A DNA stretch of 64,000 nt. Origin: Coturnix japonica. Lineage: Eukaryota; Chordata; Aves; Galliformes; Phasianidae. Position numbers and translations under genes: made by a program. The stretch spans positions 4,149,141-4,213,140 of the forward strand of contig NC_029541.1 of assembly GCF_001577835.2 (NCBI RefSeq), read 5' to 3'. The stretch's first letter is position 1. Every line of letters begins with the position of its first letter. The notes under the pieces were generated by a model. That model did no database searches, was not told the origin of the DNA, and was given only the letters and a program-made list of their open reading frames with translations. Shown in pieces: positions 11,011 to 23,000 of this stretch.

Positions 11011-14000
11011 TCAGAGCTCAAAGAGGGGATTGTATTTCCTAATTTCCTGCAGAAGACGAGCCTTGTCCATGTTGGCTTCTGCAAGGGCTATTTTCGTGTT
11101 CTGAAGCTCTCTTTGCAACTCTGGTATTTCCTTTAACTTCAAGAGACAGAGAAAAAGAAAAACCAAGCAGGAGTTTAGGAAGGTGAGCAGCAGGGCAGAT
11201 CTAACTGCACTGATATACACACAGAGCTCACTGACAGAGACCCAGCTTGATTCACAAAGAACTTCTATAACTGGCACCCAAGGACTTCTATACCCATCAG
11301 AGATGTATTTCTAATGACTGTTTTCTGTTAAAACCTCCCTTTGCATTTCCAGCCATAGGAGCAAGGCCTGCAGCAAGCTGGCTGATCCCTTAATCCTCTG
11401 AATGCCCCGTAAAAGGAGGCACAGACCGCCTTTCTTTGCACTCCCTATCTGCAACACACCACACCTACCAGTAACTGCAAACAGATGCAGACAAAAGGCC
11501 TCATTTTCCACCTCCCACCAGCTATCTGGTTGTCTAGACAGCAGCAGTGACTCACCTGCAGTCCATGAATCCCTCCTGCTGGTGCTGCCAAAACACACTG
11601 TGCTGCCTTCAGGTCCTGAAGAACCGACACAGGTTTGTCTGGTTTCGGTGAGTCCTCCCTGTGTGGAGCTGGGAAACAAAAAGCACAGAGAACATTTCAG
11701 GTGTGGATATTGATAGGACAGGATTGAGAGGACTGAAAGAAAAACCTGGATGCTCTTTTTGCCTTCAACGGGGAGAAAAGATTTATATCTTATCCCCATT
11801 TTAAAATCACCTCCAGCAGAGCCTAGAGAATCAAATGCATCTCCTGATATTTCTCACCTGTTAGGTAGAAAAGTCCATCATCTCTGCGCTTCACAAGGAC
11901 GTGATCTATCGCCAAAGTGATGGGAACAGGGCCGGGGGAGGTGGGGTATATCTGGGGGCTGTCATCCTGAGAAATTAAAACAAAGAACAGGCAGACAAAG
12001 AAGAGATTAGGCCTGACTTTATTTACACAGAGCTGCACTTGAGACTTAATTTGTGCCCAAAGGACTGGCAGGGATCACAGCCCAGTTCTGCCATATCCAT
12101 AACAAAGCTGGGCAGAGGCCAGTTCCCCTCAGGTTACTCTCACAGTTGTCCTGCAAACTCCTGTTTCAAAAACCTATTAAAACGAAGCCAATATCTTGAA
12201 GTCTGGAGAGTTTCATGTTGCTGTGGTTCCTGCTTGTCCCCAGCTTTACACCAACCATCTCTTACATAATGTGGGTTTTTCCACCCATAATTCTTTATAT
12301 GCTTACTAAAAAGGTCAAATAATTCCCTTTTCACACAAGCACTCGGGGAAGAGGTATTTAATTCTCTTTCCCTTGAGTCTGCAAATAGGTCATCAACAAA
12401 GCTGGGGAGAGAATCTGAATGTCAGCCTCCTGTTTCTCCACGATCTGAGCTTGTGTTACTCATTTGTCCATTAGAAACAAAATAAAACACCATCAGGGAA
12501 ACGGGAGACAGACACCGCAATCCCACAGCATCCTTACCCATGCAGAACATTGCAGGCGAGCTCTACTCAGTTCCCCACACACCCACCTTCAACGTGATTT
12601 TGGCATCCACGACTTCAATCTCCATAGGGATCACCTCTGGGATAACTTCATCCTCAAGGAAGGGGCCGAGGTTGGTAAGGAAGGACATGAAGAACTCTGC
12701 GGTGTAACTGCGGACCAGCATTTGAAGGAAGCCGTTCTGAACAGCCAGTGGGGAATGCAGAGCAGCATTTGGTCCTGCTTCAAGACGCAAACACACTTCT
12801 GGCTGGGTCTGAGCAGCTTCAGGGGCTGGAGGCTTCTCCATGTCTGCATCTCCTGAAGCAGAATGAATCATGGAAGCAGAGAATCATTAATGTTGGAAAA
12901 CAGCACTAAGGCCACAGTGCTCATCCAGTCCCAACCCCCTGCTATGTGCAGGGTCACCAACCAGCAGCCCAGGCTGCCCAGAGCCACATCCAGCCTGGCC
13001 TTGAATGCCTGCAGGGATGGGGCATCCACAGCCTCCTTGGGCAACCTGTTCCCATAAGAAATAAGACCAGGTTTCAAAACACAAGGAGCTACCAGCAGAA
13101 CCAGGCTCATTAATCCCTCGGGCCCACCCACCTTTCTCACCATCTCAGCACATTACAAAACCAGCCTTCATTCAGCATTTGCACGAGTTGAACAGAACCT
13201 CTCAGCCTCCCAGAGCTGCTCACCACCACCCAGCCTTGGATTCGTTGTGCCCCCTCGTGGCTACAGGCAGCATGGATAAATAACAGCCCAACTTTGCATG
13301 TTCGTATTTAAAAGCTAAGAACTCAGGGTTTCCTTAGGGAGCTTTATCCCTCTTTTTGCTGATTTCATGCATCTCAGAAGATAATTAAACATTCCCTATG
13401 AAGGATGAGAGCTTCACTGTGCTGGACACCACAGCTTGACCGTACAGGCACTTCAGCTTTGTGAATGTTGAAGTTAGAATGGAAGTTGCCTTGAGAGCAT
13501 TTGGCAGACCAGCCAATTGTAAAAGCCACAACCTTACCCAGGTAGCCACGCAGGTACTGCCACATCCCAACGTTGTTCAGCTGCTCTGGAACCACATTCA
13601 TGACTTGTACAGCAACAGATAAATCATCACCTCGTGCCTCTATCGCACAATTCACCCCATTCATCTTCAGTACCAGGACAGACACCTGAAACAGAGAGGG
13701 ACGAGCTCAGCCACGTGGTTCACCTCCAGGTTCTGTCAGAGGCAATATCACAAAGGAACGAAGCTCTGACCAGCTGCAGGCTGGGCTCTTCGCTCTGGGA
13801 AGCTGTGCTGTTTATTTCAGGAGATGCTCCACTCTCATCCTCTGCCACCAGGTTTGCTCTGCTGCCTGCATTGCTGTGCACCTGGGTAAGGTGCCCTGAG
13901 GGGAGAGGGTCCAGGCTGGGCTCTGGAATAAAAGTGGCAACAGCAACAGCTCGGTTCTTGTTTCTTTGTCTGTTTTTAAGCAGTTCTTGTCTCCGCATCT

Positions 14001-17000
14001 GCCTTAATCTCATCACCTAAACCATTCTCCACTCCCCAGTTCCTTGGATGAATCTAAGCAATGTGCAGCTGAAGCAAAGTATACTGCAGTGCCCTACTTC
14101 CAACCATCCCTTATGAAACCCTCCCCAGAAGCTGTGGGACATCTGTGTGTGTGTCCCTACACACTGGCTCTATTATGGCCAAATGTCTCAGAACAACACG
14201 GTAATGGTGCTAGGAGAGCCCTCCCGCTCATTTATTCTCTTCATCTCAAGGAAGGCATCTACAGAAGCATTAAGAGCCTTTATGGGTGAAATGCTCATCC
14301 TCCTCAAAAGGAACGAGTGTGTAAGAACACAACATGAGCCAAAGCACCATTAACTGGTGTGAAATAAGAGTGGGGATGCGGACACAGCTGGACCCTGGTT
14401 ACCAGAGTCTGTGAGCATTACAAAGCCATCGCTGCCATCGCTGTCCACAGACAGCCCATCCTCAGGACCACTCCCATCCACAGACGTGCTGTCAAAGGAA
14501 TGTTGGGATGATGTCCTCTTCATGGAGAAGAAACGCATCCGGCTGCTGCCACCCCCTGGAGTCACTGCCCCTTCTTCTGCTTTGGGCACGGAATCCCTAC
14601 AGAAAAACAAAGAGAAGGACAAAGGCAAACAGCTCAGCATCAGGATTACATCAGGATTACTGCGCTATACACTGCATGCCTGCAATGCTGGCTATAGCGT
14701 ACTTCTATCATCCCCAGGAGATGAAGGTCTGACATCTCTCTGGTCCACACAGTACACAAATGACCTACAGCTTCCCTCCCTCCCAGCAGCCCCACAGGAG
14801 AACAGCCCACTCACTTGGCTGGGGGCAGAGAGAGCATTTTCTGCATGGTAGAGGTCATCTTCTCCCGGCTCAAGCTCAGAGCATCTTTTGTTATAGACAT
14901 AGCTTCTTTGGTGAGGTCCATTGTAACATGCAGAGCTTCCTTGGTGGCATCCTTTGTCATATGCAGCGCACTAGACAGCTCCACCTCTAGGTTCTTCAAA
15001 GGGACGAGCTCTGCCTGGCCATTGAGAGTGGGATTCCCCCCTCCTGGGGGGCCGGCACTGGCTGAGGTTGGGCTGATGGGGAGGGCAGGAGGAGGGCTCT
15101 GAGGGTGGCTGCTGGGCACTTCTGCTCCTTCTGCAACCAGGGCTTCCACAGCTTCGTGTGCTTCCTCTATCAGACCTTTCTCCTCCATGCTCTCACTCGG
15201 TGCAGCTGCACTCAGAGCTCCATCACTGGCAGATTTTGGCACACCGGTTACACTGGTGCCAGCATTTTCAGCCTCATTGTCCTCCAGGACCTCTGTGGTG
15301 CTGCATGCTCCCTTCTCTGAACCAGCCTCAGATTTCTGCTCCTTCTCTTCAGCTGCCAATCCCTCCTTGCTGTCTGAAGGTGAAAGCTCAGACTCTATCA
15401 GGCTTGTTGTATCTGAATCAAGGGATTTGGGTTCCAAGCAGGAGCCTTCCGTGGGGTTCATGAGCAGGGCCACCTCAGCACTGTGGAACATAACTCCTAT
15501 TGAAGCAGACATGGGATCTAAAGGACACCCAGTCATCTCCTGGGTATCTCGGGTCAGCTGCTCCTGTAGTGTTTGCAGAACCTCTTTCATCCTGAGCAGC
15601 ACCAAGTACTGGTAGTGGTTGAGACGAACTTTGACATGGACAGAGGAAGACAAAAGCACATGGATATCAGCAGAGGCTTCCAGCTCTTTGTCATCTACCC
15701 CATCATTAAGTTCACACTCAGATTCTCCCAAGGCATCCATCGTCTCTGGGATCTTGTGGATGCTCTTCAGATCCTGGTCAGTTCTTGATCTTTGACAGAC
15801 CCCGTGTTCTCTGGGTAGGTTCTCATTCTTGGAGTGATTGCTAAAGCTGGCAGAAGGCTTCATCTTCAAATCAGGGACAGATGATGGCTGTCGTTTAGAT
15901 ATCCGGGCTTGGCCCCATCTCTTGGGAAGACAGACCCAAACGGAAAGGGGAAATGGGTCAATAAAGCTCAGGGCTCTGCCCTTTGAGCTCTCAGCACCCT
16001 CGAAGTCCAGGCAAAGCTCAGTGAAATTCACAGACCACAGATCCTCAGAGGCGGAGGTTTTACGCAGCGGCTGAGGAAAACCCGTCTGCTTCTGAGGTCC
16101 ATCATCCACCTGGTAGGCATGGCGCAGGAAAAGGGTATGGAGGAGGTTAAAGTTGTCCTGGGAACGTGGGAATTGGGTGTAGCTGGAGTGGAAGAATTCA
16201 GAGCCAGCAAATCTACGGAAGAGGCTCTGCAGGTCCTGGCAGCTGCAGAAAGGAGCGTGTCGGGTGTTGGTGGCGGCCATCTCTGACGTGCGAATGCAGA
16301 GCGCCTGCGGGCGGTCCCGATGGGCACAGACTTGCTTCTCCACGGGGATGCTGAGCTGTAAGGAAGACAACACAAGTAAAGCAGGAGGAGGGGAAATGGA
16401 GAGAACCCACTGGGGATAGAAGGAGAGTCAAAGCAGCTTCCAAAGTCCAGAAAGCAACTTCTGGTTACCTGAACCAGCAATTCCTCCTCAAAACTGCTTT
16501 GACAACTACTGACTGGTCTGCCTGCTCTGAAGTAGAACTCAAACCTTTGTTTTATGGCCCATAGATGAAAACAAAACCAACGCAAGCAGTGGACAGAAGA
16601 GAGTTGGAGGCTTTGTTTGCTCATCCTGGACTCCAGCTATTCCCACCACAGAGAGGGAGAGGACACTGCTGGGAAGAGGGGGGGAAGGAGAGTCACCTTC
16701 AGCCTGAAGCCGTCCAGTCGAACATCAACGTGCTCATCACGTTTGCCTGAGTCCTCCAGCTTGTAGATGGCTTTGAACTGCTCCAGGCTGCGATAAAGAT
16801 CCAGACAGAAGAGGTTTATCCAGAGCATGCTTGCTGTATCCAGGGTCAGTGTCAGACCATTCAGCTGCACATACAGGTTTGGGCAAGGAACTGGAATGAA
16901 ACGGAGTCAAATTCAGTACCTGCACTGCAAACAGCAAAGCATGGGTTTAATATCTGCCTCAAAACAGACTCTCACACCAGGGCAGCTGCAGAACACTGAG

Positions 17001-20000
17001 AGCTCCCCAGGGAACCCCAAGCATTAACCAAAGCAGGTCCTTTCAAACGCTCTCGGATTCATTATTTGTCAAGTACAACTTTCCCTCCACGTTTCACACC
17101 AGGCAAACTCTAAACCACCATCCCCATGGGGTTAAAAAATACTCATTTAGAAAGGCAAACCTGCAAACACTGGGGAGCCAAAAGGACACCCAGAGGACCT
17201 CCAGAATGGTCAACACGCCTCAAGTATTACAACCTGCCTGATTCTTAAAGGAACTTGTGAAAGAAGGTGCTAACCTTGGAGTATTACCTGGAAAGTCTTG
17301 ATTGTCTGGGAAGTAATACTCTGTGAATTCAATGTGGATTGCAGAGACCTGATCGGGCAGGTTGAGGAATTTTCTACTACACGAAAGCAAGGTGGAAGGT
17401 TTCTTACTGTGCTGGCCAGCTGTGGAAACCTGGAAACAGAAATGGCATGGAGATGTACAGAACCTGCATGTGGCAATAGGAAGCATCCCAGTAAGCCTGC
17501 AGCCTCCTACACTCAGCGTGTCTCATTTACACATCAAACACACTCGGCTTTCCAGTCGTGATTCAACTTTCTTCTGTGTGCCAACACTGTTAACTCCTCT
17601 CCTTCGAGGGAATTCATCGCCTTAGATACACATCTATCCTTCCAGCATTTAAAAGGGGATGATAAACAGGAGGGGAACCAACTTTGTACAAGGGTAGGCA
17701 GTGAGAGGACAGGGGAGGATTAAGTGAGTTTTGTGCCATTTATTTGCACCATATCCAATGAAATCTTGTTCCCAAACAACTGCTACTGCTGACCCCAGGC
17801 ACTGCTCAGACCCCACCTGGTGAACATCCAAGTCATCCACACGCAGCAGCACACAGCTGGACCGCAGCCGGTGCCAGGGAGGGTGTCGGAGCTGGGGCAG
17901 ACTGCAGGGAGCTCCACGGCCCTTCTCTAATGGGCTCTTATGAGGACTCGACGACGTATCTGTGGGGATGGGAAAGCAGAAGGGTTTTACTCCTTCATAG
18001 TGAACGTCACTGTCAGCTCCAACACATACATGCTTATGGAGCAGAATTACCAGCCCCAGGATTAGAAACAGATGGGCACAGCCAGGCAGGAAACAAAAAG
18101 CCAACACTCAGTGCTTGTAAAGGAAAGACACAGCGAAGGATCTGCACAATCTGCGCCAACAGAAGATCTTCAGCTACACTTCAGCCACCTCCTGCTGCTC
18201 AGGCTACTTCATTTACTCGTTATATATACACTTAAAGGGGAAAAGAATAAGCCAGGTGTGCCCATTCTTGCTGCACTATTATTCCAGTATAAAAGTGACT
18301 GCACTTTGCCATTCAATTCATGATTTTTGGTGTTCTATGCATTTCTGAAAAGCAGATCAAGCTGCTAAGAAAGGGAACAAGAGATATTGCTTGATTGCTG
18401 GATGGAGAGCAGCCGTCACCACCTCCAGCTTCATCAGGAGTTTAATCCAACATCATTACCTGCTTTCTTTTTGAAGGGAGAAAGTGGAGTCTTGGCAAAG
18501 GCAGCGTCCATTTCTTCATAATGCTTCTCAACCTTGCTCTGAAATTCACTGACCAGCCTTTTTGCCCACTGTCCCCGCGTCTCCATTGCCTCGCTGTACC
18601 TCACCCAATGCTTGCAGGCATCTCCTGCATTAAAGTAAACACACCAGCTTTTAGATTAGGCTCCTGCATACTCACAACCCTCTTGCTCCCCCCCTTAAAC
18701 CAATATCAATCTGTAAAGCACCCCCCCCTTGATCGGTATCACACTCTGGTGCTGCCCCCACCAGTGTTTCAAACACAAGCATTGGGAAGAATCCTTGCTC
18801 TGCCTGAAGCCTCACAGAGTCACCATTCTGCAAGTTCTTTTTAGGCTGGAAGGACAGGCTGCCCTTACCTGCCCTATGGAAAGGATAATAGTCAAAAGCC
18901 ATCCTCCTGAAGGTCAGCTGTATAGCACCGCCCAGCATCCCATGCTTCAAAGAGCCTGTGAGAAATGGAACAAAGAAAACTATGATCAGCTCTGTAACCC
19001 AAGCCCTGACTCAGGATAATTCGGAACAATGCTGCTTTGATTGCCATCACTGTTACCATGGCTGGTATCTGCTTTTATAGAGCCCCATCAGAATCTCATC
19101 CTAAGTTAGGAAAAGGGGAATTGAATGTAACAAGGCAACAGTTTATACCGTAGGAACCAGATCTAGAATCTCAAATGCCAGATCAGAAGACCCCACTGCT
19201 TTCCAGGCTCCCATTAATTCCACTTCTAACTACAGCAGTCGGGGGAGTTTCAAGAGGAAAATTCTCCTTTGAGAGGGAAAAGGACTCAATCACTTTTTTC
19301 CTCCTGGTGCTGCTCTGTGTTACCTGACTCTCGAGTGTGGCTGTCGTCACAGATGTGCAGGTCCAGGCGTGAGATGAGGAGGTGGTAGGATGACTCTTTC
19401 ATGTCATGTTTATCGAAGTACTGACCAATGCTGGTTGCATTTGGGCTGACTCCAAATGGTTGAGACCAGGATTGCTGGGCACTGGGAGCTGGTGGTGTGA
19501 TCTGTTAGGAGACAACAAGCCTGGTAAGAGCTCACCTTGGAAGGTATTCTGAGATCAAGATGGCAAAGTATTCCTGATGCTCCCTCCATGTAATCTCACT
19601 GCACTACATGCATAGCCCTCCTTCCCCAGAGCTTCCACTAACAGTGATATTCTTCTTCCCCCTCTAGAAACACTTCTTGCCCTCTGCCCTATGTATTTAT
19701 TGAAGGACATTCAGCAACCAGTTACTCAGAGCTCTCTGTTTTCTCCTCTTCCTTTACAATCCAACACCCGAATCATGTCTCACTCACCTGCACTGAGTCT
19801 GGTGCCAAACTCTTCCTCTGCTGAGCAGATTTCTCCATGGCTTCACTCAGAGACTCCGCATATTTCATCATTGCTTTCAGCTGAGAGTCTGTCAGCACCC
19901 AGAGAAGGTCGTCAAGGAGAAACATCAGCTTCGATGCCATCACGTTGCAATCTTTGGTCTGAAAACAGCAAGGAGGCGTCAAGGACCAAGAACTGCTCAC

Positions 20001-23000
20001 AGTACACTCCTAAAAATACACAGAAGCTGCAGCACAAAATAGAGATGAGGCTCTGAAACTCATCTGAGAGAGAAGTTAACCCAGCTGGTGAATGCCCACA
20101 TTGCTCCCATCTGAGAAGGAAAGGAGCCAAAGCTGCCTTCCCTTTGGAAGGGAAACTGCTGGCCATTTAAGAAAGCAGAACAATAGATGATCATTTTTCG
20201 CAACTTCTCATCACACTCAATTACCATCACACTTGTATGGTGACAATAATGAAAAGATGGTAGCTATAAATACCCAAAAGGTTATTTACAGGAAAAACTC
20301 ACCCACATGGAAGCTGGGAACCACTGAGGCAATCTCCACCATGGAGCAATCTCCAAGAGATGCTGCCTTAGTGGTGGTCAGCCCTTAAATGAGGTCTGGA
20401 GGAGGAGTCAAGCTCCATCCCTTCTGGGAGCACAGCTACATTACTCTCACCTGTGCTCCCACAGCTGACCCCAACACTTGCCTCAGCTGATTAATCAGAG
20501 GTTCAGGCTGTGATTACCAGTTTCCCATACAACACTTCTGCTGGCAGCTAAAAGCAAAGCTAGCAGACCTCCAGCTCCCTGTAAACAGAGGACAGATCTC
20601 CTTGGGATGAGAAAACAGGTTTTAAGACTTGCTCCACACACATTATTCCCCCCTGAGAAATAACCTGCTTTGACACTTGGTTAGAACACAGCTGTTTCCA
20701 ATAGAAAGCAGAGCGACACATCAGGGCTCAGTGCTTGTGAAGGAAACAAAGCGTGGCTGAGAGATGTGGGAGGAAATGTGCATCATCACTGCAGAGGACG
20801 CACCCAAAGGACGGGTGAAACACTCACCCTTCTCTTGAGAGAGATCTGTATCCTGCCCTGGTTTGTAATGAGTCTCAGAGGAGTAGAGACAGGATCCTGA
20901 TCACCATTGTCAGTCGCATCTGCTTCAATGCGGAGTGTCTGCCAGGTGAGTTCTTTGAATGTCAAAACCTGCCCAGAAAGAGGAAAACAGGGAAATGCTC
21001 AGATTAAACCAAACCCCTGAAGGACACAGAATGAAACAAGGGCACAGGGAACCACCCGACACAGCTTTCCTCTGTGGTCCCTATACAAAAACATGTGGCC
21101 CACATGAACACCTGAAGGCTCTTTACCTCCCCTCTCTGTGGATCAGTGATGCGGGTGAGCCGCAGGTCGCTCTGTTGCCAGTTGGGGTTGACGCTGTAGC
21201 CCTGAAGCTGCCATAGCTCAAAAGAAGCGTGAAAGGCCTTGGAGTGAATCTTGATAGTGATGGAATTGACAACAATAAACATCCCCTCCACAACCTTCTC
21301 AGCAAAGCCATATTCACTGCAAAGAGAAGATCCTTTAAGTCATCGGGGAGAGACTGTGGTATGAATCGAGAGCCTCCAAGGTTTGCAAGCAACATCAGAA
21401 CCACTAAAAGCAGAAACCCCAGAGCTCAGAGGTTAACTCTGGAGAAGAACAGCCCATATCCAAACCCCAGTATGGCAGAAAGAAGCCTCAGGGCTCAGGG
21501 CTCTGACCTTTGGCCGGCTGCAAGTGCAATGGGAGACTGTCCATTGGGCGGCCGAGGCTCTTCACACGTCCGCATCTCTACCTCCACTTTGTCCAGATAC
21601 TGGGAAGACAAAGCACAGGAGAAGTAAATACAAGACCGAGGGGAAAACAAACACAAAGCAGGCACAACATTGCTATGGACTTCAGCATGAGCTCAGCCCA
21701 GCTGTGCCCTGCAGGGAAACAGGAATCCTATGGGAGGTCACCCTGCATCTAAAAGAACTACTCTTGGGATTCCCCCTCCCCAGCTCTCTAAAGGCCTGGA
21801 GGCTTCAGGCTGCCATCAGAGCATGCACTTCATGGTTTCCTTTTACAGAATTAGGAAGAGAAGGAATGAACAAGAGAATAAACGTTACCAAACAGATTGG
21901 GTGCGTTTTCAGTTTTGTCCACTGGATCTGAAACAATAAAGGTAAGGTTACAAGCGTCACTTTTGCACTTGGAAGGTCACACTCAGATTCCCCCTCCTCC
22001 CTTATAGAAAATGCTGCTATTGCTGGAAGTCAGGTCACTCTTCTGAAGACTCCATATAAAACAAAACGATCTTAATTGATTTTCTTGCAGCCACACTTAA
22101 CTCTGCAGCCCTTGTACAAGGGAGGACAAATGTTTGCTGCTATATTAAGCAGTTCTGAGTCTAAAAACAGACAGAACAGATCCAGTGAGTAAGACAGGCT
22201 CATTTTCATTCTCACTTGGCAGAGTAGAACCATCGCAGCAAGACTCTTCCATGCACTAAAACACAGCGTGTTCAAGTAACGCAGCTATGGTTAGAACCAG
22301 CTGAGATTAAACAGGCTGAAAACAAATCAATTTTGTGCTCTAAAAAGCACGAGGAGGAAGATTTCTAGGAGGGGTCAGAGTGCAAAAGTGCAACTGTCCA
22401 CGTGTGCCCAAATTGAGCCATTATACATAAAAACAGCCAATGGGGGCTGAATGAGCACAGCCTGCACCGCTTTCCATGTCTGCCATTCACATCTTTCTTA
22501 AGAGCTGCGTTTTCAACAATGAAGAGCTCAGCTCAGTTTGCTTTATGGTGCCTCACAGCATCATCAGGCTTTCAGATGACAGCTCTCCATTTGTCTCTGC
22601 CTCCTATTCCCACTGGAAGCCTGCACTGATTCCTTAGCATTGAAAACACAAGGCGGTGGGGATGAGAGAAGACACAGAGAACGGCTCAGCTATCAAAATA
22701 ACAGGAGGTAATGGGGAAACAGAAAGGCCTGTAAAACCCTGAGGTGCCTGGGGGTAACGAGCAGGGAGTCATTCCTCACCATTTCTTCTATAGAACAGTG
22801 CCAGGTCTTCAATTAAAGCTGATACATACAGGCTTGGTACAAGCAAAAGCAAGCATGCAGCTGAGCTGTGAGGCTCTTTGCCACAGCATGCTCTAAATAT
22901 TAAATAAAGGGTGAATTGAATGAAGGGTGTGGATTGAGCCCAAGGACACGATCACAGCCCCGTCTGCTCACCCTGATGGACGCCTTGTTGCAGTAGACCC

